22,143 nucleotides of DNA from CAYGZC01 sp964354225 (GTDB taxonomy: Bacteria; Bacteroidota; Ignavibacteria; UBA10030; SZUA-254): positions 1-22,143 of the forward strand of contig CAYGZC010000011.1 in the NCBI GenBank assembly GCA_964354225.1, in the 5' to 3' direction. Positions 1 to 8,045 of this stretch are shown piece after piece (positions within the stretch are counted from its first letter, which is position 1; each line of letters starts with the position of its first letter). The position numbers and the translations under genes are program-made. The notes under the pieces were generated by a model. It saw only the letters and a program-made list of their open reading frames with translations, was not told the DNA's origin and did no database searches.

Positions 1-63
1 GCGGTGTATGAGTTGTATGGACTCACAGAAGAGGAAATCAAAATTGTGGAGGGGGAGATATAA
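1..63 (+). CDS. C-terminal end of a probable N6-adenine DNA methylase (partial)
   Basis: Frame 1 is open from the left edge to a TAA at 61-63, giving 20 residues that contain YGLTEEEIKIVEG. Endings of this kind (an LYGLTEEE.. helix followed by IVEG) are familiar from Eco57I/TaqI-like type II or type IIG DNA methylases, where they close the target-recognition region. The call rests on this short tail only. No catalytic NPPY motif is visible because the body of the gene lies left of the window. It could equally be another protein with a similar acidic C-terminus. Confidence 0.45.
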   Translation, partial: AVYELYGLTEEEIKIVEGEI

Positions 64-123
64 ATCAAGTTTGGCAAGAGAAAAAACAAGTTAGAAAAAT
101 CATAATCGATATGGAATCTTCAA

Positions 124-564
124 ATGAATAATTTATTTATCTTAATATTATGCTTGCTGCTTGTCTCATTCGCTTCATCTCAATCAACCGATTCTACATT
201 CTCAACCAATATTCATAAAAAATATACGATAGAGAATTGCGTGAACGAATTTTCGATTGCGAAAATAGAATCGACCAAAGCCGGATATCAATATTGGTAT
301 GCCGATAAAAATTTAGCCGACGGAAAAACGTTGAAAATGAGCGTTGTAAAACCTCACTCAGCCACGCATCCACCTCACAAACACACAGAAGATGAGTTTT
401 TCTTTATTCTTGAAGGAAAAGCTGAGATATTCTTTGACGGGAAGAAGAAAGATGTCGGGCAGAATACAAGTCTATACTGCCCATCCAATATCGAACACGG
501 TATCCGTAACATTGGCGATACCGAACTGAAATATCTTGTCATCAAAAAATACGAAAATAAATAA
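124..564 (+). CDS. Exported small cupin-domain protein
   Basis: This is a 146-residue protein. Residues 1-19 form a hydrophobic signal peptide ending near SFASSQ; there is no lipobox Cys, so export to the periplasm or outside is expected. Residues about 70-140 are a single cupin barrel. Motif 1 is intact as H85-x-H87-x3-E91-x6-G98, and motif 2 as P120-x4-H125-x3-N129, so the usual three-His/one-Glu metal site is complete. The pectate lyase gene starts 33 bases downstream on the same strand, which suggests co-transcription. Small cupins of the KdgF type act on unsaturated uronates made by pectate and alginate lyases, but KdgF is normally cytoplasmic, so a link to pectin here is inference. The family is certain, the substrate unknown. 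Confidence 0.85.
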   Translation: MNNLFILILCLLLVSFASSQSTDSTFSTNIHKKYTIENCVNEFSIAKIESTKAGYQYWYADKNLADGKTLKMSVVKPHSATHPPHKHTEDEFFFILEGKAEIFFDGKKKDVGQNTSLYCPSNIEHGIRNIGDTELKYLVIKKYENK

Positions 565-597
565 ATCATCCACTCACATTAAAATCATACCTGAAAA

Positions 598-1800
598 ATG
601 AAACCGTATTTCTTATTGATCAGACGAATACTTGTTCTCTCATTATTGTTTAGCTTCTTAGTTATTAATTCCGAGGCACAGAATGAAGTAAACGTCAAAA
701 ATGAACAGGTGATAGATACTTCAGGTTTTTCGGACAGCGCACATCACTGGTACGATATCTACGATGAAGATAAACTAATAAATTATTTATCTAACAGACC
801 AAAGTATAAGATAACTGAAATTGAAAAGATTGCAGATAACATTCTACTATTTCAAAAAACAAACGGTGGTTGGGCCAAAAATTATGACATGCTCGCGATC
901 TTAACCGAGGAACAAAAAGATACTATCAGTCGGGCAAAGAACCTTACGAATACCACATTCGATAATGGCGCAACACATTCTCAGGTTGAATATCTCGCAA
1001 AAGCCTACTCGCTTAAGAAGATCGAAAGATTTAAAGATGGTTGTTTGAAAGGTATAGACTTCATGCTCTCGGCACAATATTCCAATGGCGGACTGCCGCA
1101 GTATTACCCTGACACAAGCGGTTACAGAAAATATATTACGTTCAACGATGGTGCGATGATCGGCGTAATGAAAGTTCTTCAAAAGATTCTTACAAGAGAA
1201 CCGCAATACTCTTTCGTTGATAGTGCTCGATATGGAAAAGTTAAAGAGGCATTTGAAAAAGGCATCAACTGTATACTAAAATGCCAGATAAAACAAGACG
1301 GAAAGCTTACTGCATGGGGTCAACAGCATGATAATATCGATTTTCACCAGCAGAATGCAAGGGCATTTGAACCGGCTGCATTATGTGGTGATGAAAGTGC
1401 TGACATAGTTTTACTCCTCATGAGTCTCGATCATCCGAGTCAGGAAATCATAGTAGCAATCCAAAGTGCAGTAAAATGGTTGCATGATTCGCGCATCTTC
1501 GGAATACGTGTCAAGACTATTAGTGCGCCAAAGAAAGTTTATAAATATTCTACATCCACAATCGATCGTGTAGTCGTTAAAGATCCGAACGCCCCGCCAA
1601 TCTGGACAAGATTTTATGAATTAGGAACAAACAGACCGCTGTTTTGCAATAGGGATAAAATTCCTGTGTACACATTAGCTGAAGTCGACAGGGAAAGACG
1701 AAGCGGATACACATGGTACCACTACGAGCCGGAAAGAGTTTTTGAGGAGTATCCGATATGGCAGAAGAAGTGGGTAGATGGTAATAATGTACCGAAGTGA
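598..1800 (+). CDS. Pectate lyase, polysaccharide lyase family 10-like (secreted)
   Basis: This 400-residue protein has a signal peptide at residues 1-28 (two Arg, then a leucine-rich core, ending near NSEAQ). The rest matches the alpha-helical toroid of PL10 pectate lyases: NGGWAKN at 89-95, DNGATHSQVEYLA at 122-134, GGLPQYYP at 164-171, ITFNDGAM at 180-187, WGQQHD at 240-245 and ARAFEPAA at 254-261. These enzymes cleave de-esterified homogalacturonan by beta-elimination and usually need calcium. The length fits one catalytic domain with no carbohydrate-binding module. No T9SS C-terminal domain is present, so the enzyme is probably periplasmic or released by another route. It lies 33 bases after the cupin gene. 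Family assignment is firm; subfamily and activity are inferred from motifs only. Confidence 0.9.
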   Translation: MKPYFLLIRRILVLSLLFSFLVINSEAQNEVNVKNEQVIDTSGFSDSAHHWYDIYDEDKLINYLSNRPKYKITEIEKIADNILLFQKTNGGWAKNYDMLAILTEEQKDTISRAKNLTNTTFDNGATHSQVEYLAKAYSLKKIERFKDGCLKGIDFMLSAQYSNGGLPQYYPDTSGYRKYITFNDGAMIGVMKVLQKILTREPQYSFVDSARYGKVKEAFEKGINCILKCQIKQDGKLTAWGQQHDNIDFHQQNARAFEPAALCGDESADIVLLLMSLDHPSQEIIVAIQSAVKWLHDSRIFGIRVKTISAPKKVYKYSTSTIDRVVVKDPNAPPIWTRFYELGTNRPLFCNRDKIPVYTLAEVDRERRSGYTWYHYEPERVFEEYPIWQKKWVDGNNVPK

Positions 1801-1893
1801 TTTTTTAAATAATTATCAAAATACCCTTTTAAAAATAGGTATCAAACAACGCTCTCGATTCTATCTGGATTGATAGTGCTGTTCCATGCTGTG

Positions 1894-1933
1894 AAGGAGT
1901 TCCGCCCAAACGATGGCGGACAAGTGTACTCCT
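1894..1933 (+). repeat. Dispersed imperfect inverted repeat, copy 1
   Basis: AAGGAGTTCCGCCCAA at 1894-1909 recurs exactly at 4963-4978. In this copy AGGAGTTCCGCC (1895-1906) can pair with GGCGGA (1915-1920) and ACTCCT (1928-1933), with a 7-base bulge on the right arm. It is a REP-like intergenic structure. It sits in the 205-base gap between the pectate lyase stop and the zinc-ribbon remnant, in which I see no other feature except a weak AT-rich inverted repeat (ATACC 1821-1825 / GGTAT 1838-1842). Confidence 0.6.
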
Positions 1934-2005
1934 GCAATTCAAGCTGGAATTATTTAGGTCGGAAGGGGGAAGGCATTTAATAAACAAATGACTATTTAAG
2001 TATCA

Positions 2006-2184
2006 CTTCAGAAATTCGCTGATGAAGAGAAGAGGCATTTAAAACAGCTTCATCACATGCGAAGTGTGGGATGGAGCTTGCTGAAGTAGATTATAAGGGA
2101 GTTAAGATCGATACATGCCTGGCTTGCAGCGGTGTATGGCTCGATGTCGGAGAACTTGACAGCATTATAAAGCTGGAAAAATAG
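2006..2184 (+). pseudogene. Decayed zf-TFIIB zinc-ribbon protein remnant (frameshifted)
   Basis: Two adjacent frames together read like the end of a zf-TFIIB (PF13453) protein. The first, about 2006-2058, gives ...FADEEKRHLKQLHHM. The second, starting around 2061, gives KCGMELAEVDYKGVKID followed by TCLACSGVWLDVGELD and ends at TAG 2182-2184. The family normally has CPxCG, then a beta hairpin, then CxxCxGxWLDxGEL. Here the second Cys pair is intact, but of the first pair only one Cys remains. The frame changes just where the bases for a Cys-Pro-type step should be (2056-2062), consistent with a small deletion. No start codon or long upstream open frame is present, because a TAA lies at 1997-1999. 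It is most likely a decayed fragment, although a sequencing error at the junction is possible. Confidence 0.65.
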
Positions 2185-2337
2185 CTGTCAATAAATTGTT
2201 TGGAATATTTAAGCGATAGCGAAAAGACGAATTGAAAATGAATGAAATGCATCACCGATAAAATAAACAATGTTGTTTAAATTGGCACAGAGGTTTACAT
2301 TAAGCCCCAATCGTCGACTTCAATATGCAAACAGACG

Positions 2338-2370
2338 AAATCCCGAACCGAAACAGTTTGGGATTTTTTT
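2338..2370 (+). terminator. Rho-independent terminator
   Basis: Stem AAATCCCGAAC (2338-2348) pairs with GTTTGGGATTT (2356-2366), 11 bp including one G-T pair, with a 7-base loop, and the T tract continues to 2370. The T run is on the plus strand, so it ends rightward transcription from the pectate lyase or zinc-ribbon side. It lies 25 bases beyond the stop codon of the leftward receptor gene, so it separates two convergent units. Confidence 0.8.
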
Positions 2371-2395
2371 ACAATGTGAATTGGAATAATGAACA

Positions 2396-4828
2396 TTACT
2401 CTATGATATCACCGTTTGAATCGTTTTGATTATCGTTCTGGTCGCGCTTTTCACGGTCTTGCTCGAAGTTGTTGAAGTTGAGTCGGAGACTCAGCATTAC
2501 GACTGGAGATTCTCTTTTCATGTAACTATAACTGTAAAAATCGGAACCCTGTGATATGTTTTCCATTCTCGCCGTGCCAAAAAGATCTCTTACCTGCAAA
2601 GTTGCAGTAAGCAACCGATCTAAAAAATCGTGTTTAGCAGAAACATCAACCGAAAAGAAATCTTCCGTACGTCCCTGTGAAGAAACAGTCGGACTGTTGT
2701 AATTCAGGTTAAGCTGGAATTGTGTTGAACTGTTGATCTTGAAGACATTATTGAAGCGAGTGCGCCAGTTGAAACTTGTGCGTGTAAAAGGTCCATCGGG
2801 AAGAACACCAACAACTTTGTAACTGTACACGTTTGCCATTAGGTTCACATTCCAGAATTTTATCGGGTCGAAGATGAACATATATTCACTGCCGAGCGAG
2901 TAATCGTGCCCGATGTTATCCATTGACGTCAGCGTAACGTTGGGTTGATAGACCGATCTGATGCGTTCAATTTTATTATGAACAGTTCTGTAATAAACAT
3001 CTGCGGAAATGGAGAGTTCTCCGATCAATGTCTGAATTCCCGCTTCATACGAATCGATGTATTGGGGTTTTAGGTTGGGATTCCCTTGACGTACATTATT
3101 TGCGTCAGTCCAGATGACGCACGGTTCAAGTTCCCAGCCATGCGGACGTTGGATTCTGCGTGTATAGCTTGCCATCGTTTGAGTTACCTCGCCGATTTTG
3201 TACGAGGTGTGTAGAGTTGGGAAGAAATCCCATCGATTGAAGGCATAGCGCTCATTTTGTTTATCCAGAATGATGGAACGGAACGTGTACTCAGTGCGCA
3301 ATCCACCTTGAATGCCGACTCCGTAAAATTTATCAGAATAAATAGAATAAAGCGCCTGATCGCTGTTGCGGTACTTAACCGAATAGTCGTATTGGTATTG
3401 AGGATCAAAACTCAGTGTAACATCGTTAAACTGGAACAGATTGTTGTTTTCTTCAGATATTTCGGCCTCACCTTCATATCCTGCTTCGAACTTGCTATCC
3501 GCGGAGAAAGGCAACGTGTAATCAACCTTGCCTTCGAACTCGCGTGAAGGTCCGGAATTATCGATTCTTTCTCCATCTGTGATTTGACCGTCTATCGTTT
3601 TTTTCGTGATTGACGATTCATTATCCTTATCGTAACCAAAGTTGAATTCCGCTTTAATCTCGTGACCATCATTCTTGAAACGTTGAGTGTAAACAAGATT
3701 CGCCTCGGCAAAATCGCCTTTACGGTTGAAACTACCGTTGCTTGTGTATAATTGCTGAGTCGGATTATCAGTTGTCCATTCAAAATAATTTAGAAGTGAA
3801 TTTTGTAAACCATTCCTTTGACCGAATCGACCGCCCAAGTTTAGAAATGCACTCTGGGTCAGATTAAATTCAATAGATCCGCGTACGCCTGATCCGTTCC
3901 TCTGTGATTGACTACTGCCGTTGGAGTTGAGGTAGCTTGTGTTTGTTCCAATGAAACGATTTTCCGAATTGCTGGTGCCGGGGAAATTTCTTTTATTGTA
4001 GTCGGCACCGAAAAATGCCGTGAACGATTCAGTCTTATATTGAAAAAGGAAATCACCGCCGTACTTCTTATTCAATCCGATATTTGTGTTCACAACACCG
4101 CTTAATCCAAGGTTTTGATTTTTCTTCATGATGATATTGATAATACCAGATGTTCCTTCAGGATCATATTTAGCAGACGGATTGGTGATAATCTCGATTT
4201 TTTCAAGCGAGGATGCAGGAATCTGTTGAAGCGCATCTTGTGCGGTCATAATTGTGGGTCTGCCATCAATAAGAACAGTGAAATTAGTGCTGCCGCGGAG
4301 GCTTATGTTTCCTTCAATATCAACCGTTACCGATGGAACATTTTGAAGTACATCTGCTGCCGTTCCCGAGACAACTGTTTGCATCTTACTGACATCGATA
4401 ACTTTTTTATCAATCTGATAAGAGACGGGGGACCGGTCTCCTTGCACGACTACTTCTTTAAGTTGAAGTGGATCTGGTTCGATAAAAACCTTGCCAAGAT
4501 CAATGGACGATGCCTCAAGGGTTATATCGATGTTTATCATTTTGCTTTTGAAGCCAAGAAAGCGAATATCAACAATATATTTACTCTGAGATAAACTAGG
4601 GATACTAAAAGTTCCATTTTTTTCGGATATAGTACCTGTTACGATGGAAGAATCTTTTATTGATCGGATAACAATGTTCGCATACTCGATAGGTGAATTC
4701 GAGGAACGGTCGAGAATGATTCCAGTGACCGCGGTACGACCGTTTCTATCGTTGTCATCATGTTGAGCGAGAAGAAGACCAGGTTGAATGAATAAGTTAA
4801 ATAAAATAATTATTATCGATATTTTCAT
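2396..4828 (-). CDS. TonB-dependent-type outer membrane receptor (OMP_b-brl_3 family)
   Basis: This is an 810-residue outer-membrane protein on the minus strand. Residues 1-21 are a signal peptide (isoleucine-rich core ending LLLAQ). Residues about 33-115 are a CarboxypepD-reg-like beta sandwich (TGIILDRSSNSPIEYANIVI). Residues about 122-235 are a plug domain, with LKEVVVQG, a VLQNVPSVTVDIEGNISLRG stretch, VLIDGRP and the EGTSGIINIIMKK end of the plug. The remainder is a 22-strand-type barrel with many Tyr/Asn/Arg alternating strands (PF14905-like). No TonB box is obvious. No susD-like partner lies next to it, so it is not a classical SusCD pair. Such receptors import siderophores, peptides or glycans; the substrate cannot be told here. 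It is flanked on both sides by copies of the same short repeat. The start is the ATG preceding the signal peptide, with only a weak ribosome-binding site. Confidence 0.88.
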   Translation of the reverse strand: MKISIIIILFNLFIQPGLLLAQHDDNDRNGRTAVTGIILDRSSNSPIEYANIVIRSIKDSSIVTGTISEKNGTFSIPSLSQSKYIVDIRFLGFKSKMINIDITLEASSIDLGKVFIEPDPLQLKEVVVQGDRSPVSYQIDKKVIDVSKMQTVVSGTAADVLQNVPSVTVDIEGNISLRGSTNFTVLIDGRPTIMTAQDALQQIPASSLEKIEIITNPSAKYDPEGTSGIINIIMKKNQNLGLSGVVNTNIGLNKKYGGDFLFQYKTESFTAFFGADYNKRNFPGTSNSENRFIGTNTSYLNSNGSSQSQRNGSGVRGSIEFNLTQSAFLNLGGRFGQRNGLQNSLLNYFEWTTDNPTQQLYTSNGSFNRKGDFAEANLVYTQRFKNDGHEIKAEFNFGYDKDNESSITKKTIDGQITDGERIDNSGPSREFEGKVDYTLPFSADSKFEAGYEGEAEISEENNNLFQFNDVTLSFDPQYQYDYSVKYRNSDQALYSIYSDKFYGVGIQGGLRTEYTFRSIILDKQNERYAFNRWDFFPTLHTSYKIGEVTQTMASYTRRIQRPHGWELEPCVIWTDANNVRQGNPNLKPQYIDSYEAGIQTLIGELSISADVYYRTVHNKIERIRSVYQPNVTLTSMDNIGHDYSLGSEYMFIFDPIKFWNVNLMANVYSYKVVGVLPDGPFTRTSFNWRTRFNNVFKINSSTQFQLNLNYNSPTVSSQGRTEDFFSVDVSAKHDFLDRLLTATLQVRDLFGTARMENISQGSDFYSYSYMKRESPVVMLSLRLNFNNFEQDREKRDQNDNQNDSNGDIIE

Positions 4829-4962
4829 ATAATCCTAAATGTTATGCATGCGGGAGAACAAATATGTAAAATTATTGTTATTTAGACAAAAAATGCTGAT
4901 GTAAGTTTAAAATAATTATAAAGGATACTAATCTTGAACGGGAATAGAATCCGTATACTGTT

Positions 4963-5066
4963 AAGGAGTTCCGCCCAACCGCGAGAAAGCAGGCGGTCAG
5001 GAAGGATGGTCGATGACTCCCAGCGGGTCTATCGACCCGTAGAGCCGTAGACGACTCGTCGAGCGG
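4963..5066 (+). repeat. Dispersed inverted repeat, copy 2, with extra hairpins
   Basis: The copy starts with the 16-base AAGGAGTTCCGCCCAA shared with 1894-1909. CCGCC (4971-4975) can pair with GGCGG (4992-4996), and GGAGT with ACTCC (5016-5020), with a larger bulge than in copy 1. It continues into further hairpins: CGGGTC (5024-5029) with GACCCG (5034-5039), loop TATC; alternatively GGTCGAT (5008-5014) with ATCGACC (5031-5037). The last two are mutually exclusive. The GC-rich composition stands out from the AT-rich surroundings. No protein-coding signal is credible here. Confidence 0.6.
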
Positions 5067-5122
5067 AGAAATCAATTAATTGAAAATAGTGTTTTTCCAA
5101 AATTCATATACTGTTCCTTTGG

Positions 5123-5138
5123 TTAGTAACGTTACTAA
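5123..5138. promoter_or_regulatory. Perfect 16-bp palindrome, candidate operator
   Basis: TTAGTAACGTTACTAA is a perfect palindrome with a central CG step, the layout seen in many LacI-family operators. Flanking GTTC (5113-5116) and GAAC (5141-5144) add a further outer match. It lies about 295 bases before the start of the minus-strand receptor gene and about 350 before the plus-strand T9SS gene, so it could serve either. No LacI-family gene is in the window. One chance palindrome of this length in 22 kb is not very unlikely. Confidence 0.35.
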
Positions 5139-5198
5139 AAGAACATATTTTCTTGGAATTATTTTCAAATCGAAAATGGTCTCTTTCTCCTGTATCAT

Positions 5199-5490
5199 GT
5201 TAGACACTATATACTTATGAATTTAATTCGACTCAACAGTTAGACACTGCTGACAATTTATCTTGAATACTGCATCAAATACGTGATAATAAGGCGGATT
5301 ATTATAGAGATGTCAATATTTCCTTTGATCTACAAGTAATGTGTTATATTTTTAGTCAAATTTATCTTTGATATTGATTTATATTTCATTATAATATTGC
5401 CGTGAATGCCCGAATTATTAATAATTTGTTTGTAATAATAATTAATCGTATCATTTTAAAAATGCTTTATTTTAATCAGAAGGGGGTTTT
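5199..5490. other. AT-rich non-coding leader with 10-bp direct repeat
   Basis: GTTAGACACT occurs at 5199-5208 and again at 5239-5248, exactly 40 bases apart. The rest, to 5490, is very AT-rich with no gene I can support. It must hold the promoter of the next gene, whose ribosome-binding site AGAAGGGGG lies at 5478-5486. I could not single out a -35/-10 pair with any confidence. Confidence 0.4.
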
Positions 5491-8031
5491 ATGAAACATT
5501 TCTCCACAATTCTTACTATTCTATTTATTACATTTTTCATTAGTACAAATGTCTGGGGACAATTATTCGACGAGAATTTTGATTACGTCACAGGCACTTA
5601 TCTAACTGCAAACGGTTGGACAGCACATAGTGGAAGCGGTTCACAACCAGTTCAAGTTACGTCGCCGGGATTAACTTACACAGGTTATCCAAATTCCAAT
5701 GTCGGTGAAGCAACCACAGTGATTGGCGGAAGCGGTTCACGTGAAGATGTACATCGTACTTTCACATCTCAAAACTCGGGAAGTGTTTATGCATTTTTCA
5801 TACTCGATGTTCATGCCGATACCGGTACAGCCGATTATTTCTTTCACCTCGGTCCCAGTCCAATCAGCACAATATTCCGCGGCAGAGTGTTCCTAAAAGA
5901 CAGTGGTGGAAATTTTGCATTCGGATTAAGTAAGGGAAGCACGAGCAATGTAACATACACAGGATACAATTATTCACGAAATACAACTTATCTGGTTGGA
6001 CTCAGATACACATTCAATACAGGCAGTACAACTGATGATGCCGTTAGCTTGTGGATCGATCCTCCACTAGATGGAACACAACCTGCTCCAAATCTAACGC
6101 AAACCGATGCCAGTATTACCGACGCTTCGAATATCGGTGCTGTGGCACTACGCCAGGGCGCCAACTATTACAATGTGACAGTTGATGGTATCAGAATCCA
6201 AACTACATGGCTACAACCGAATTTTTCTGTTACGCCCACAAGCTTAAATTACAGCGATTTGTTGGTCGGTTCGGTTTATACAGATAGTGTTACTGTAACG
6301 AACACAGGCTCTGTTCCATTAAATATAACATCGGTTGCTTCAGACAATCCGGAATTCAGTGTACTTCCGACAAGTGGTTCAGTGCCTGCATCTTCAAGTG
6401 CAAATTTTTATATAACATTTAGTCCTATAAGCGCAGGATTGAAAACCGGAAATATCGTTTTCAACCACAATGGTTCTACAATAACGGATACAGTGGCTGT
6501 AAGCGGCACCGGGCTTGCACCAATATTCTCAGTTTTGCCGGCAAGTCTCGATTTCAATAATTTATTTGTTGGATCGATTTATCAAGATACAGTTACTGTA
6601 ACTAATACGGGTAATCAAACCTTAAATATAGCATTAGTGACATCTGATAATTCTGAATTTACGGTTTCTCCTTCAAGCGGGGCGATTCAAGCGACTGAGA
6701 GTGAAGATTTCTATATAACATTCAGTCCAACAAGCGCAGGATTTAAAACCGGTAATATCGTCTTCTCACATGATGCTCAAACTGCTACTGATACAGTAAG
6801 GGTGCAGGGAACAGGTATAGCTCCGGGATTCTCCGTAACTCCTACGGAATTGAATTTTGGTGATCTCTTTATAAATACAATTAAGATCGATACGGTAACA
6901 GTCTTCAATAACGGCTCGGCTGTGTTGAATATATCCTCCATAACATCCAATAATTCTGCATTCATTATTTCGCCTACAAGCGGTACAATTCCAGTATCAG
7001 AAAGCCGGAAGTTCGCGGTAACATTCTCACCGACAAGTATCGGTTTGAAGTTGGGTGAAATTATATTCATTCATGATGCTCAATCATCGCCTGATACAAT
7101 AACTGTATCCGGTAACGGGATCGACTATATCACAATCGGTGCGGCGCGTTTGAGACCGAACGGCGATACAGTAACGATCCAGGGTATTATAACACGGGCT
7201 CTTGGGGCATTCACACGAATTCAAGATGCAACCGGCGGTTTCTCGGTCCGACAGGCATCAGGTCCATTTTACGATTCACTGGCCAGTGGTGGTATCAGAC
7301 CTGGAGACTTAGTTAAGATGAGAGGTATTTTATCGGAATATGCCAGCCTTAAACAATTCAATCAAGCTGACATTCGAAGTTTCGAAAGGATCTCCCGCGA
7401 TAATTCCCTGCCGACACCACAGCTCGTAACTCTATCCGAGATAGTTCTTCACGGAGAACAGTATGAAAGTGAATTAATAACGATAGTCGATATGAGCATC
7501 AATCCGGTAGGCGATGTTAACTTTGTGGCGGCAAAAACTTATCAGATCTCGGATCCGAGCGACTTGACGAATGCTGTGGCATTGCGAACACCGAATGCGA
7601 CAGACAGTGATGTAGATGGAACAGCCATTCCTACGGGACCGTTTACATTCACGGGTGTTTTGGGTCAGTTTAGCTTTTCTGATCCTAATACAGGCTATCA
7701 GTTACTTCCAGTTCTGGTTACGGATATAGATTTCCAGGTCGAAGTCCGTGAAAGCGATCCTTTACCTACAGTTTTTGCTTTAAAAGGAAATTATCCTAAC
7801 CCCTTCAATCCAAGCACAACAATTAACTATCAGCTTCCAACGCAAAGCCACGTCACACTGAAAGTGTTTGATGTGATTGGCAGGGAAGTCGCAACGCTCG
7901 TGAACGGAGTTGAAGAGCCGGGATATAAGTCGGTGAACTTTACTGCGAGCGGATTGGCAAGCGGTATATATTACTATCGCCTCTCCGCGGGAAATTTTGT
8001 GCAGACGATGAAACTCGTTTTGATGAAGTAG
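5491..8031 (+). CDS. Secreted multidomain protein with T9SS type A sorting domain
   Basis: This is an 846-residue protein. Residues 1-24 are a signal peptide ending NVWGQ. Residues about 25-240 are a beta-rich N-terminal domain I cannot assign, possibly lectin-like. Three tandem choice-of-anchor-D/ASH-like beta sandwiches follow, starting near 245, 346 and 447 with a period of about 101 residues; each begins FSV.P..L.F/Y and contains VTNTG or a variant, FSPTS.G and an SG(T/N)G end. Residues about 547-750 look like an OB-fold-containing module (VTIQGIIT, then GDLVKMRGIL). Residues 757-846 are the sorting domain, with YPNPFNPSTTINYQLP, a VFDVIGREV strand and a final MKLVLMK. Such domains direct cargo through T9SS to the surface or medium. 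The strong ribosome-binding site 4 bases before the ATG fixes the start. Function unknown; no catalytic signature seen. Confidence 0.85.
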   Translation: MKHFSTILTILFITFFISTNVWGQLFDENFDYVTGTYLTANGWTAHSGSGSQPVQVTSPGLTYTGYPNSNVGEATTVIGGSGSREDVHRTFTSQNSGSVYAFFILDVHADTGTADYFFHLGPSPISTIFRGRVFLKDSGGNFAFGLSKGSTSNVTYTGYNYSRNTTYLVGLRYTFNTGSTTDDAVSLWIDPPLDGTQPAPNLTQTDASITDASNIGAVALRQGANYYNVTVDGIRIQTTWLQPNFSVTPTSLNYSDLLVGSVYTDSVTVTNTGSVPLNITSVASDNPEFSVLPTSGSVPASSSANFYITFSPISAGLKTGNIVFNHNGSTITDTVAVSGTGLAPIFSVLPASLDFNNLFVGSIYQDTVTVTNTGNQTLNIALVTSDNSEFTVSPSSGAIQATESEDFYITFSPTSAGFKTGNIVFSHDAQTATDTVRVQGTGIAPGFSVTPTELNFGDLFINTIKIDTVTVFNNGSAVLNISSITSNNSAFIISPTSGTIPVSESRKFAVTFSPTSIGLKLGEIIFIHDAQSSPDTITVSGNGIDYITIGAARLRPNGDTVTIQGIITRALGAFTRIQDATGGFSVRQASGPFYDSLASGGIRPGDLVKMRGILSEYASLKQFNQADIRSFERISRDNSLPTPQLVTLSEIVLHGEQYESELITIVDMSINPVGDVNFVAAKTYQISDPSDLTNAVALRTPNATDSDVDGTAIPTGPFTFTGVLGQFSFSDPNTGYQLLPVLVTDIDFQVEVRESDPLPTVFALKGNYPNPFNPSTTINYQLPTQSHVTLKVFDVIGREVATLVNGVEEPGYKSVNFTASGLASGIYYYRLSAGNFVQTMKLVLMK

Positions 8032-8045
8032 GTAATCAAGTACAC

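Noticed and set aside
4115..4594. 159-codon plus-strand open frame inside the receptor gene
   Set aside because: It is antisense to the plug-domain coding sequence, with no ribosome-binding site and a composition that mirrors the real gene.
4878..5075. 65-codon minus-strand open frame through repeat copy 2
   Set aside because: It is open only because of the GC-rich hairpin repeat; its codons are not protein-like and the repeat structure explains the sequence.
5076..5198. 40-codon minus-strand open frame (starts MIQEKETIF) over the 16-bp palindrome
   Set aside because: It has a plausible start, but is short, lacks a clear ribosome-binding site and matches no family I know; not enough to call a gene.
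6223..7125. Regular ~303-base periodicity that might suggest a repeat array
   Set aside because: It is explained by three homologous protein domains in one gene; the units are diverged and there are no spacer/repeat boundaries, so not CRISPR.
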